Shown here: positions 1 through 6,945 of the stretch, in pieces
How the letters are laid out: each line of letters begins with the position of its first letter
How positions within the stretch are numbered: the stretch's first letter is position 1
From: CBCXVS01 sp965178525
GTDB taxonomy: Bacteria; Tectomicrobia; Entotheonellia; Entotheonellales; Entotheonellaceae
Direction of reading: 5' to 3'
NCBI GenBank assembly: GCA_965178525.1
Contig: CBCXVS010000169.1
Location: forward strand, 1 to 16,649
Length of the DNA: 16,649 nucleotides
The notes under the pieces: generated by a model
The model's input: only the letters and a program-made list of their open reading frames with translations
Database searches by the model: none
What the model was told of the DNA's origin: nothing
Program-made: the position numbers and the translations under genes

Positions 1-140
1 AGGTCAATTCGTTTCAGGCTTTTGAGTTTTTATTTCAACAAGTTGTCGCCGAATCACGGGAGGAACTTCGGCCTAGACATCATCATGAGTATAGAATACA
101 ATGCGCAAACTACTGTCTGCTATACGGGTAGAGGAAGGCA

Positions 141-214
141 TGGCGGTGCAGGGACTTGAACCCCGGACACTGCGGATATGAGCCGCATGCTCTGACCGAC
201 TGAGCTACACCGCC
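141..214 (-). tRNA. tRNA-Met (anticodon CAU)
   Basis: The minus strand folds as a complete cloverleaf. The seven-base acceptor arm GGCGGTG pairs perfectly with CACCGCC, followed by discriminator A at 141. The D arm (AGCTCAGTCGGTCAGAGC), anticodon stem TGCGG/CCGCA with loop CTCATAT, and T arm with GGTTCAAGT are all present. The anticodon is CAU. The overall sequence resembles elongator tRNA-Met rather than initiator, because the acceptor closes with a G-C first pair. A tRNA-Ile2 read after lysidine modification cannot be fully excluded. The 3' CCA is not encoded, since TGCC follows the discriminator base, so it must be added enzymatically. Confidence 0.93.
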
Positions 215-674
215 ATCAAGCAGGATGCATATCCGGAAAGAGCCCACTCTGGTGAAGAAACAATATGCCGATCTCACATCGAGTGGGGGCGAAAAACGGC
301 CAGCAAAAAGAACGCAGACAGGAGATAGAAGAAGAGCGCGACCCCAACATCCTGAGCGCCCTTGCCCGCTACCCAGCCCAGAAGGAGACTCAGTAGGCAG
401 AGCCCAATTAAAATGAAAACTTTAACGCTCTTCTTCATAGACGCATTGTGGCTAAAATGTAGTATGAGCCTAACCGATGCAGAAGATCATAGCGTATTTC
501 AGAGGCAAAGTCAATTTAAACGTCAGAATCTGGCCGAAAGGAGACGTCACCGGGTGCGAGGCATGAGACCCGGTCTCATGCCCTTCCGCACCGTGAGGCC
601 ACATGAGTATATGATGGTTTTGATATTTTTGGACTTATAGCGCCCAAATGCTCACGGACTTCTGCTAGCGTGTA
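215..674. other. Noncoding stretch between tRNA-Met and the HTH gene
   Basis: No convincing gene is seen here. The open frames in this stretch lack ribosome binding sites and have low-complexity or odd composition. The notable content is the long inverted repeat at 553-592, described separately. I cannot identify a clear tRNA promoter upstream of 214 on the minus strand. Confidence 0.5.
553..592. repeat. Long imperfect hairpin, 17 paired positions
   Basis: GGCATGAGACC (560-570) is followed after a single C by its exact reverse complement GGTCTCATGCC (572-582). This core is flanked by a further complementary pair, GGTGCG (553-558) and CGCACC (587-592), with a one-base/four-base internal loop. 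The structure lies about 80 nt beyond the stop of the HTH gene (minus strand). It could be its terminator, although no clean U-run follows on the minus strand. It could equally be part of a structured RNA or a dispersed palindromic repeat. Confidence 0.55.
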
Positions 675-1019
675 CTAGCGATAACGATGTTGCCTCAGAT
701 GCTCACTATAGGAGCCGTTATAAAGCTTGTTGTAGACTTGGCGGGCATATTCCCGCGTAAAGCCGAAGTAATTTGCAATTTCTTGCAACGTCGTCCGATT
801 GCGTACCATCATGTCAAAACTGTCGAGGGAATCTTGACCGTATTTTTCCTTAAATTTCCGCTTGAACTTATTGGCAGGCTTGATATTAAATTTGTTCCGC
901 CAATGCGAAATTGTTGAGGTGCCGACGTTCAGCTGACGCGCGATTTGAGCATCGGTTAGGGCATCCACTTCAACCTTTTCACGAATAAATTGCTCGATAT
1001 TAGCCTTGTCGATCTTCAT
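675..1019 (-). CDS. Small DNA-binding protein with two helix-turn-helix motifs
   Basis: This 114-residue basic protein has no membrane segment and no signal peptide. Two helix-turn-helix segments are visible. The first is near residues 22-44, with TDAQIARQLNVGTSTISHW typical of MerR/sigma-like or transposase-type HTHs. The second is near 75-100, with TLQEIANYFGFTREYARQVY, which resembles sigma factor region 4. They are joined by a lysine-rich linker. The ATG at 1019 is chosen because GAGG lies six bases upstream. A GTG at 1031 with AAGGAG in front would add four residues and is also possible. It probably acts as a transcription regulator. The 17-bp dyad and promoter-like sequences in its own upstream region suggest autoregulation (inference). 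I do not recognise a named family, and no partner gene is adjacent. Confidence 0.75.
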   Translation of the reverse strand: MKIDKANIEQFIREKVEVDALTDAQIARQLNVGTSTISHWRNKFNIKPANKFKRKFKEKYGQDSLDSFDMMVRNRTTLQEIANYFGFTREYARQVYNKLYNGSYSEHLRQHRYR

Positions 1020-1145
1020 TGCAATCCTCACTCATCTCCTTGGCATTGCAGGCCAGGAGACAGGCTCTCGCGGGACAGCATCATGGCCAGAATGACCTGC
1101 AGCCTATGCTGCGCCTGCACCGCCCCAAGCAACCCCTAAGATAAT

Positions 1146-1174
1146 ATATTAAGAATCTTGTTTAAGTTACACAA
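1146..1174 (-). promoter_or_regulatory. Candidate sigma70-type promoter P2 for the HTH gene
   Basis: On the minus strand, TTGTGT (1169-1174) and TAATAT (1146-1151) are separated by 17 bases. The -35 element is one end of the 17-bp dyad at 1158-1174, so a protein bound to the dyad would cover it. The elements match the consensus only partly. Confidence 0.3.
1158..1174. promoter_or_regulatory. 17-bp operator-like inverted repeat
   Basis: The sequence TTGTTTAAGTTACACAA equals its reverse complement at 14 of 17 positions, with the pattern TTGTnTAAnTTAnACAA, that is, 8-bp half-sites with seven matches each around a central base. It lies upstream of the two-HTH gene and overlaps a candidate -35 element. 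A repressor or autoregulator site is the simplest reading, and which protein binds is inferred only from proximity. Confidence 0.45.
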
Positions 1175-1229
1175 CAGCACCACGAATTGGCGCTGGGGTT
1201 TTAAATAGTTCATGTGACAGATTAAAGAT

Positions 1230-1259
1230 ATTATAGCGCAAACTCCTCATGTATTGCAA
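1230..1259 (-). promoter_or_regulatory. Candidate sigma70-type promoter P1 reading toward the HTH gene
   Basis: On the minus strand, TTGCAA (1254-1259), an 18-base spacer and a perfect TATAAT (1230-1235). Transcription would start near 1223 and give a leader of about 200 nt before the ATG at 1019, running through the dyad at 1158-1174. Confidence 0.45.
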
Positions 1260-1265
1260 GAACTC

Positions 1266-1293
1266 TTGACGGCCTCGGGCGGGGTGCTACACT
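1266..1293 (+). promoter_or_regulatory. Candidate sigma70-type promoter for a small plus-strand transcript
   Basis: TTGACG (1266-1271), a 16-base spacer and TACACT (1288-1293) on the plus strand. It sits back-to-back with the minus-strand promoter at 1230-1259, their -35 elements being six bases apart. It reads into the 25-codon ORF at 1344. Confidence 0.35.
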
Positions 1294-1343
1294 TAGATAC
1301 CTTCCTGAATCCCGTCGCATCTTGACCGAGGAAAGGAGAGGGA

Positions 1344-1421
1344 ATGCTTGAGGTATCACCGGTAATGAGAGGCTATATGATGCGAGAATACGGCGCCATG
1401 TCAAGAAAAATAAGAGCTTGA
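1344..1421 (+). CDS. Candidate 25-residue small protein or leader peptide
   Basis: An ATG at 1344 is preceded by AAGGAGAG, with AGGAG at 1334-1338 and a five-base spacing to the start. This is one of the best ribosome binding sites in the window. It opens a frame of 25 codons ending in TGA at 1419-1421. The peptide begins MLEVSPVMRGYMM and is basic at its end (SRKIRA). It has no membrane segment and no recognised family. A promoter-like sequence lies at 1266-1293 and a hairpin at 1537-1560, so a transcript of about 260 nt can be imagined. Purely fortuitous occurrence remains possible at this length. Confidence 0.3.
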   Translation: MLEVSPVMRGYMMREYGAMSRKIRA

Positions 1422-1536
1422 GGGAATCGTGGTATCACGCAGCAGGAGGGTTTAGGTGATTCATGAGGGGATGTAGGCGAACCGTTGCAAGTTGTCATGC
1501 CAGCTAAAACTTAAGGATAGACCTGAAGGATTGGGG

Positions 1537-1560
1537 AGACGCGCCCGATAGGGCGCGTCT
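1537..1560. terminator. Hairpin at the end of the ccm-mutase operon
   Basis: AGACGCGCCC (1537-1546), tetraloop GATA and GGGCGCGTCT (1551-1560) form a perfect 10-bp GC-rich stem. It begins seven bases beyond the stop codon of the acyl-CoA mutase (1567-1569). No U-run follows on either strand, so it may act as an RNA 3'-end stabiliser or a non-canonical, possibly two-way terminator. Confidence 0.6.
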
Positions 1561-1566
1561 GTCATC

Positions 1567-3258
1567 TTAGGCTGAGGAGAACGCCGCTGTGGGTTCCTCA
1601 TATGTGCCCCATACGTTGCGCAACACATCAGAAATTTCCCCGATCGTGCCATAAGTGCGCACGGCGTTCAGAATATAGGGCATCAGATTTTCATCGCCAC
1701 GGGCAGCCTCGGCTAGCGCTTGTAAGTGTTGATCGAGCACGATATTGTCCCGCGTTGTGCGGAGTGCTTGCAAACGCGCAATCTGGTCGCGTTCGACCTG
1801 AGGATCAATGGTCAAAATATCCACAGGCGTTGCGTCACTCGCAACATAGTCATTGACGCTTACAATCACCTCTTCGTGCCGTTCCAATTTGCGCTGGTAG
1901 CGATAGGCGGCTTCCCCGATCTCGCGCTGGGGAAAGCCGAGTTCGATGGCTCGCACCATACCTCCGAGCTCATCGAGCTGGCGGAAATAGTCATACGTCT
2001 GTTCTTCGAGTTCATGGGTAAGCTTTTCCAAATAATACGAGCCCCCAAATGGATCGATCGTATCCGTCACGCCCGTTTCGTTGGCAATAATTTGTTGGGT
2101 CCGCAGGGCAATGCGCGCCGTTTCCTCGGTCGGCAGCGCGAGCGCTTCGTCCAAGGCATTGGTATGGAGAGATTGCGTTCCGCCCAACACGGCCGCCAGG
2201 GCTTGCAGCGCGACACGTACAATATTGTTGTAAGGTTGCTGCGCGGTGAGCGCCACGCCTGCCGTTTGCACATGCGTGCGCAGGAGGAGCGACCGCTGGT
2301 CTTGCGGTTGGTAGCGGCGGGCCATTTCCCGGGCCCAAATACGGCGCGCTGCACGTAATTTTGCGATCTCTTCGAAGAAATCGTTATGGGCATCAAAAAA
2401 GAAGGACAACCGGGGAGCAAAGGTATCAACCGGCCACCCAGCCGCCACCATCTCCTGCACATACGTCAGGCCATCATACAAGGTAAATGCCAGTTCTTGC
2501 ACGGCGGTAGCGCCCGCTTCACGGATGTGATAGCCGCTAATACTAATGGCGTTCCATTGCGGTAGATGCTCGGCGCAATACGCGATTGAATCGCGCACGA
2601 GCCGTATGGAAGGACGTGGGGGAAAGATCCATTCTTTCTGGGCAATGTATTCTTTGAGAATATCGTTTTGTACGGTGCCTCGGAGTTGGGCGGGAGAAAC
2701 GCCCTGCTGTTCGGCGACGGCGATATACATCGCCAGGGCGATCGCGGCTGTCGAGGTAATGGTCATCGACGTACTGACTTGCTCCAGGGGAATGCCGTCG
2801 AGCAACGCTTCCATATCGGCTAGAGAGCTAACGGCAACCCCGCATTTCCCCACTTCACCCGAGGCCATGGGATGATCCGCATCGTAGCCGTATAAGGCCG
2901 GCAGATCGAAGGCCACACTCAGCCCCCCGTTGCCTTCGGCCAGGAGGTACCGGTAACGTTCATTCGTTTCCCGGGCGGTTCCGAAGCCGGAAAAGATGCG
3001 TGTTGTCCACAGCCGCCCCCGATACATCGTCGGCTGTACGCCGCGTGTATAGGGCGCCTGGCCAGGAAAGCCCAGGTCGGTAAGATAGGCGTCTTCTCGC
3101 CCATCCAGTGGGGTTGCTAGCGGCGGTATAGGGACATCGGACAGGGTCGTGAGAGACTGAGGCGTTGGCGGTTGTTTCTCCAGAGCCGGCTGCAAGGTCG
3201 TGGTCGTCCACTGTTCTTGGGCCGTGCGTATGTTGGCGCGAGTTTCATCGTCCGTCAT
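1567..3258 (-). CDS. Acyl-CoA mutase large (catalytic) subunit, isobutyryl-CoA-mutase-like
   Basis: This belongs to the methylmalonyl-CoA mutase family and holds the substrate-binding TIM barrel only. It is about 563 residues long and has no C-terminal cobalamin domain (no DxHxxG), so it needs a separate B12 subunit. None is in the window. Numbering is from the first ATG (3267). Family landmarks include TMYRGRLWTTR (80-90), GYDADHP (127-133), the catalytic histidine in SGYH (H247) and LRTH followed later by QSLHTNALDEALALPT. Specificity positions are informative. The equivalent of P. shermanii MutB Tyr89 is Phe92, and Arg207 is Gln210, the pair found in isobutyryl-CoA mutase. Ala119, where 2-hydroxyisobutyryl-CoA mutase has Asp, argues against that enzyme. 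The start at 3258 is preferred because GGGAG lies nine bases upstream but touches the ATG at 3267. The gene follows ccmD by 65 bases and appears to be last in the operon. Automatic annotation would probably say methylmalonyl-CoA mutase. Confidence 0.92.
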   Translation of the reverse strand: MTDDETRANIRTAQEQWTTTTLQPALEKQPPTPQSLTTLSDVPIPPLATPLDGREDAYLTDLGFPGQAPYTRGVQPTMYRGRLWTTRIFSGFGTARETNERYRYLLAEGNGGLSVAFDLPALYGYDADHPMASGEVGKCGVAVSSLADMEALLDGIPLEQVSTSMTITSTAAIALAMYIAVAEQQGVSPAQLRGTVQNDILKEYIAQKEWIFPPRPSIRLVRDSIAYCAEHLPQWNAISISGYHIREAGATAVQELAFTLYDGLTYVQEMVAAGWPVDTFAPRLSFFFDAHNDFFEEIAKLRAARRIWAREMARRYQPQDQRSLLLRTHVQTAGVALTAQQPYNNIVRVALQALAAVLGGTQSLHTNALDEALALPTEETARIALRTQQIIANETGVTDTIDPFGGSYYLEKLTHELEEQTYDYFRQLDELGGMVRAIELGFPQREIGEAAYRYQRKLERHEEVIVSVNDYVASDATPVDILTIDPQVERDQIARLQALRTTRDNIVLDQHLQALAEAARGDENLMPYILNAVRTYGTIGEISDVLRNVWGTYEEPTAAFSSA

Positions 3259-3323
3259 ATTTTGCATCTCCCACCCGACGGGTTCCTACAAGTCTTGTCG
3301 CGTTGTGTCCAGCCCACACGGGC

Positions 3324-3485
3324 TCAGGACGGATCCTTGTCGGCCTGCATGAGCTGCACGCGAGCCCGCAGCTCATGCAACTCGTCCCGGAGTTCGCGGT
3401 TTTTCCGGGATAAGGACACGACATACAGAAAAATAGCGGTCCAAATGACCATATAGGCGACAAACAAATACCAAAAATTCTGCAC
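3324..3485 (-). CDS. ccmD: CcmD-family small membrane protein
   Basis: This is a 53-residue protein with one membrane helix (about residues 4-25, from FWYLFVAYMVIWTAIFLYVV) followed by a charged coiled-coil tail (RKNRELRDELHELRARVQ). That is the layout of CcmD, which tethers the CcmABC complex and helps release heme-loaded CcmE. The start is a GTG with GAGGGA six bases upstream. The frame continues open upstream to 3641, but that part overlaps ccmC and has no ribosome binding site. It follows ccmC by 106 bases, a wide gap for this operon. The protein is easily mis-started or missed because of its size and GTG start. Confidence 0.85.
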   Translation of the reverse strand: MQNFWYLFVAYMVIWTAIFLYVVSLSRKNRELRDELHELRARVQLMQADKDPS

Positions 3486-3591
3486 CGTCTGTCCCTCGTC
3501 TTCGTGCTGCGCACGGCAATTAAGAGAACAATATCGGAGATCGTTTAATAGGCGTTTAGCACATGGCGCCCCTTTGTACATGGCGGGGTAC

Positions 3592-4305
3592 TTAGCTTGC
3601 CAGACCGTTCTCGATGTCATTGCGCAGGGCGTCCAACTCATGCCGATGCTGGGCTAAAGCCATGCGTTCGCGTAGCAACAAAAAACACAGCAAGAGGCAG
3701 GCCGCTAGGGCGACCAAAAAGGTCAGCATCATGGAGGGTGGCAACCCCGTACCGCCCCCCTCTTGCACCACAACCGGTTTCGGATGCAAGGTCCGCCATT
3801 TTTCTACCGACCAGCGAATCAGCGGCACATCGACAAAACCGATAATCCCGAGGATGGCGGCAAAACGGGTCCGTTTGGTATCCGGCGCGTCGGCCCGCAA
3901 CATCAAATAGGCTACGTAGACGAGCCAGAGGACCAGCGTCAGCGTCAGGGTCGGATCCCACGTCCACCACACGCCCCAGATCGGGCGGGCCCAGATCGGG
4001 CCGGTGATCAAGACCAGGGTACAGAACACGACGCCAATTTCCGCTGCACTGACCGCCACGCTATCCCACCACGGCGTCTGTTTCCAGAGATAGCCGATGC
4101 TGGTGGCACAGACCAGAAAAAAGGCCACGAACATGGTCAGGGCCGACGACACATGGAAGTAAAAAATCCGCTGCACGACCCCCTGTACTTTCTCGGTGGG
4201 GACATAGACGAACACACACCATAGGGCTGCCGCCATCACAACATAGGTCACCGCAGCTTGCACCGTATACCACTTATGTCCTGCCCGCGTGGATACGTAT
4301 TGCAC
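3592..4305 (-). CDS. ccmC: Heme-handling protein CcmC
   Basis: This 237-residue polytopic inner-membrane protein delivers heme to CcmE in cytochrome c maturation. The tryptophan-rich WWD motif, WGVWWTWDPTLT at 110-121, identifies the family. The two periplasmic heme-ligand histidines are H51 (RIFYFHVSS) and H174 (WRTLHP). Six hydrophobic segments are apparent, and the length is close to the E. coli protein (245). The usual WD[AP]RLT motif end has Thr in place of the conserved Arg. The start is GTG at 4305, five bases after the ccmB stop, with GAGGA about ten bases upstream inside ccmB. The CcsA-type alternative is unlikely given the ccmAB neighbours and small size. Confidence 0.94.
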   Translation of the reverse strand: MQYVSTRAGHKWYTVQAAVTYVVMAAALWCVFVYVPTEKVQGVVQRIFYFHVSSALTMFVAFFLVCATSIGYLWKQTPWWDSVAVSAAEIGVVFCTLVLITGPIWARPIWGVWWTWDPTLTLTLVLWLVYVAYLMLRADAPDTKRTRFAAILGIIGFVDVPLIRWSVEKWRTLHPKPVVVQEGGGTGLPPSMMLTFLVALAACLLLCFLLLRERMALAQHRHELDALRNDIENGLAS

Positions 4306-4310
4306 GGTTC

Positions 4311-5000
4311 TTAGTCCTCTACAACGAAGTCAAACACAAGGACGGCCAAAACCAAGAAGATGACATCGAACACCCCCATCAGCGTCAGGTAATCGGTAAT
4401 GTCGGCCAAGCCGCGCCCCTCGACCAACGCCGCCGTCGCGTACACCGCGGCAATGGTCAGAGGCACCGAGACGGGAAAAAAAAGCAGCGGCAATTGCAGG
4501 CCGCGTGTCCGGGTGTTCACACTCATGATCGAAAACAAGGTCCCCACCAAACTCAAGCCCAATACACCAAGTAGCAGGACCAGACTGAGGGCGCCAAAAC
4601 TCGACAGAATATCCACTCGAAACCAGATGCTGAAGAGCGGCAAGGCACAGAGTGCCACCACGAGCAGATAACACATGTTGACCGCCGTCTTGGCCACGAA
4701 CAACGCGCTGCGCTCGCGCATCGCCAGGAGTACACCTTGAAAACAATCTTCCTCGCTTTCCATTTGCACGGCGCGCTGCAACCCCAACACCGTGGCAAAG
4801 AGTAAGGCGACCCATAAGACACCGGGCGCCACTTGGCGAATCAGGTCAGGATTGGTGCCAATAGCAAAATTGAACACGACCATGACCAGCACGGTAAAGA
4901 CGAACATGGAGGTAAAAATTTCACGTGTCCGCCACTCGGTTCGCATATCCTTGGCGAGAATAGCGAGCACTTGCTGTACAAAGATACGGCTACTTGACAT
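4311..5000 (-). CDS. ccmB: Heme ABC exporter permease CcmB
   Basis: This 229-residue integral membrane protein with about six transmembrane segments is the permease partner of CcmA in the CcmABCD heme-handling complex. Family-typical features are the N-terminal VLAILAKDMRTEWRTRE stretch before the first membrane helix, the LLFATVLGLQRAVQMESEEDCF segment (which includes the conserved LxRxxxxExEDxxxxGLL-like region) and the final FDFVVED. The start at ATG 5000 overlaps the ccmA stop by 11 bases, which implies translational coupling. Its upstream extension to 5072 lies wholly inside ccmA and does not look like CcmB, so it is rejected. E. coli CcmB is 220 residues. Confidence 0.92.
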   Translation of the reverse strand: MSSSRIFVQQVLAILAKDMRTEWRTREIFTSMFVFTVLVMVVFNFAIGTNPDLIRQVAPGVLWVALLFATVLGLQRAVQMESEEDCFQGVLLAMRERSALFVAKTAVNMCYLLVVALCALPLFSIWFRVDILSSFGALSLVLLLGVLGLSLVGTLFSIMSVNTRTRGLQLPLLFFPVSVPLTIAAVYATAALVEGRGLADITDYLTLMGVFDVIFLVLAVLVFDFVVED

Positions 5001-5700
5001 AGTCCAGATACAATTGCTCCAATGCCAGCGTATCCACGCTAGAAGCCGCCCCCTGATAGACGATTTTGCCACGGCTCTGAATCATAATCTCGTCGCACAC
5101 CATGAGGCCGCGCTGCAGATCGTGCGTACTGAGAACGACCGTCCGTTCTTCCGTTTGCAGGTCATATAACAACGCTTGCAAACGCATGACGGCGTGTTGG
5201 TCCAGCCCCGTAAAAGGTTCATCCAACAATAATAACGGCGGCCGATGCAAGAGGGCCCGGGCAATGGCCAGACGCTGCTGCATACCGCGCGAATAGGTGC
5301 GCACCAATTGACGGGTCTGGGGCTCGAGACCGACGGCCTGTAAGAGTTCCGTCACACGCTCGGCACCGTGTGCAACGCCGAACAGCCGTCCATAAAACAA
5401 CAAATTCTCCCGGGCGGTCAGATCCCCGTACAGAAAGGTACGGTGGCCCAAGACGCCGAGGAGAGGCCGCACTCGTTCCGCCTCGCGCACCGCATCATAG
5501 CCGGCAATGGTCACCGTGCCCGCCGACGGCCGCGTCAACGTGGCCAGAATTTTGAGCAGCGTTGTCTTGCCAGCTCCATTGGCGCCGAAGATGCCGAGGC
5601 AACGTCCTTGTTGCAGTTCCAGGTCAATACCCCGTAACGCCCACACCTGCGCAAAATGCTTGGTCACGCCTTGCATGTGTACCATGGTATCCGCACTCAT
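4990..5700 (-). CDS. ccmA: Heme ABC exporter ATP-binding protein CcmA
   Basis: This 236-residue cytoplasmic ABC ATPase powers release of holo-CcmE from the CcmABCD complex. Walker A is GANGAGKT (39-46), the signature is YSRGMQQRL (136-144), Walker B is LLLLDEP (156-162), the D-loop is GLD and the switch histidine is H193 in STHDL. The LGHRTFLYGDLTARENLLFY stretch, with its LGH...YxxLTxxENLxF pattern, is characteristic of CcmA. The start codon at 5700 overlaps the stop of the upstream gene in an ATGA arrangement, and the 3' end overlaps ccmB. Confidence 0.94.
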   Translation of the reverse strand: MSADTMVHMQGVTKHFAQVWALRGIDLELQQGRCLGIFGANGAGKTTLLKILATLTRPSAGTVTIAGYDAVREAERVRPLLGVLGHRTFLYGDLTARENLLFYGRLFGVAHGAERVTELLQAVGLEPQTRQLVRTYSRGMQQRLAIARALLHRPPLLLLDEPFTGLDQHAVMRLQALLYDLQTEERTVVLSTHDLQRGLMVCDEIMIQSRGKIVYQGAASSVDTLALEQLYLDYVK

Positions 5701-6935
5701 CCCAGTCCCTTCTGTGTGGTCAAGAGGCGCTCACTCGGATGGTGCTGTACGTGATGCAATTGTTCAACCGTACGAAGAAGTTGCTGTTTATACGCCTGGC
5801 GTTGCTGCCGGTAAACCGGCTCGTCAAGTGCGCCCGCCTCGCGTGCGTTATCAAGTCGAGCAATGGTCTGCAACAAACGCGTGCGGTCGGCGCGCCACTG
5901 CCCCAGTTCCTCGGGTGTTACGGTCTCCTCCGGCGCGAGCGTGGTACGGCGACGCCAGATACCGTACAGCGGGATCAGCATACCCAGCAGAGCGATGCTG
6001 ATGATCATACTGTAACCGCCAATCTTCAGAACGGATGTGGCACGCGTCGTCAGGCGCGTCAGTTGCAACCACGAGCGAGAATCGGCGGCCACCTTCGTAC
6101 CACGAAAGTGAAGAAACGAATGTGATTCGAGCGGCACACGGCCATAAAACTGCAGATCACTTGTCGCCACCAACTGGGTCGCGTCCACGAAAATATCAAA
6201 CACCATCGTTGGCAGCCGCCGTCTCGCCAATACCATCGTCACCTTATCCAGCATGGGTAAGGCATACGAATAGATGACGCGATGGCTGCCGGGGGCTAGG
6301 GGCGCCGTATAGTAAAGGCCAAATGCGTCCGTACGGATGTGCGCGGCCTCCCAGCCCTGTACCTCACTCAGATTAACATATCCTTCAGGAAGCGGTAGAT
6401 GCAGGACATAAGCGCCCTGCCCGGCCTGCCCGGCGGCCCCCTCATAAGGCGTCGCCCCCGGGTGACGTAGGCTCACAATCTCGCGAATCTCTAAATGATC
6501 GCCACGCCATACCACCGCCATAATATGGTGGGTGATATGGACCCGCGTCTCGTCGGTAGAAGCTGTGTCTGTCTCTGCCGCCGATGATCCCGGTGCGTCC
6601 ACCTCGACCCTGACGTCTTCTTGGATTTGCCCCGGTTTGAGTACGATGGCGGCGCTGCGGTAGAGCTTCTCCGCGTACCGAATACCGACGACATAGCTAA
6701 ATTCCGCTCCGGTTTCAAGCCCCTCAAAGCGAAACCGTCCGTCGGCATCCGTTTGTCCCGGCGTCCGGTTCACGTCCTGCCCTGGGCCAAACCGAATCAA
6801 CATAATCCGGTGTTCCGCAATTCCCTGCCCCTGGTGCTGCACTAGGCCTCGAATACTCCCGCGAGTTTGAGCCCCGACGCCACACACGGCGGCCAGGAGC
6901 AACCCGGCACATAGCAACATCACGCGGTTGAACAT
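5697..6935 (-). CDS. Secreted/membrane protein with carboxypeptidase-regulatory-like domain and C-terminal coiled coil
   Basis: This is a 412-residue protein. Residues 1-22 form a signal peptide (MFNRVMLLCAGLLLAAVCG, with a likely cut after GVGA). Residues about 24-115 look like a beta-sandwich of the carboxypeptidase-regulatory/Cna-B type (GSIRGLV..., TDADGRFRFEGL). A further beta-rich periplasmic region follows, then one membrane helix at about 305-327 and a cytoplasmic helical tail (about 344-398). The tail motif ARLDNAREAGALDEPVYRQQ resembles the DLDFDYHTGKVDRQDY segment of the neighbouring CcmI-like protein. The start at ATG 6935 is chosen because it begins the signal peptide. The in-frame extension to 7163 overlaps the preceding gene. 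It lies ten bases after the CcmI-like gene and overlaps ccmA by ATGA. It probably handles apocytochrome or is an assembly factor of the Ccm machinery (inference); I do not know a named function. Confidence 0.8.
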   Translation of the reverse strand: MFNRVMLLCAGLLLAAVCGVGAQTRGSIRGLVQHQGQGIAEHRIMLIRFGPGQDVNRTPGQTDADGRFRFEGLETGAEFSYVVGIRYAEKLYRSAAIVLKPGQIQEDVRVEVDAPGSSAAETDTASTDETRVHITHHIMAVVWRGDHLEIREIVSLRHPGATPYEGAAGQAGQGAYVLHLPLPEGYVNLSEVQGWEAAHIRTDAFGLYYTAPLAPGSHRVIYSYALPMLDKVTMVLARRRLPTMVFDIFVDATQLVATSDLQFYGRVPLESHSFLHFRGTKVAADSRSWLQLTRLTTRATSVLKIGGYSMIISIALLGMLIPLYGIWRRRTTLAPEETVTPEELGQWRADRTRLLQTIARLDNAREAGALDEPVYRQQRQAYKQQLLRTVEQLHHVQHHPSERLLTTQKGLG

Positions 6936-6945
6936 ATCCAGGTTC

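Larger units (their letters stand above)
1020..1566. other. Intergenic regulatory region
   Basis: This 547-base stretch separates the HTH gene and the acyl-CoA mutase gene, both on the minus strand. It holds two candidate minus-strand promoters (1146-1174 and 1230-1259), a plus-strand promoter (1266-1293), a 17-bp dyad (1158-1174), a 25-codon plus-strand ORF (1344-1421) and a terminator-like hairpin (1537-1560). Each is listed separately. The 1141-1240 part is AT-rich compared with its surroundings. Confidence 0.5.

Noticed and set aside
1..162. Plus-strand frame open from the window edge to a TGA inside the tRNA
   Set aside because: It ends within the tRNA gene, has no recognisable protein features and composition is not gene-like.
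225..640. Overlapping plus-strand open frames after the tRNA
   Set aside because: No ribosome binding sites, Arg/Gln/Pro-rich random-looking products, and the second frame reads through the hairpin at 553-592.
1726..2358. 210-codon plus-strand open frame inside the mutase gene
   Set aside because: It is antisense to a clearly conserved catalytic region, and its product has no family features.
3259..3323. Cobalamin riboswitch upstream of the mutase gene
   Set aside because: The gap is only 65 bases and shows no B12-box-like sequence, so there is no room for the structure.
3486..3641. In-frame upstream extension of ccmD containing RYCSLNCRAQHE, which looks like part of a zinc-finger motif
   Set aside because: It overlaps ccmC, has no ribosome binding site at its ATG, lacks a matching first CxxC, and the GTG at 3485 has a good GAGGGA.
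5001..5072. Longer N-terminus for ccmB
   Set aside because: It is entirely inside the ccmA coding region, and CcmB homology begins at the ATG at 5000.
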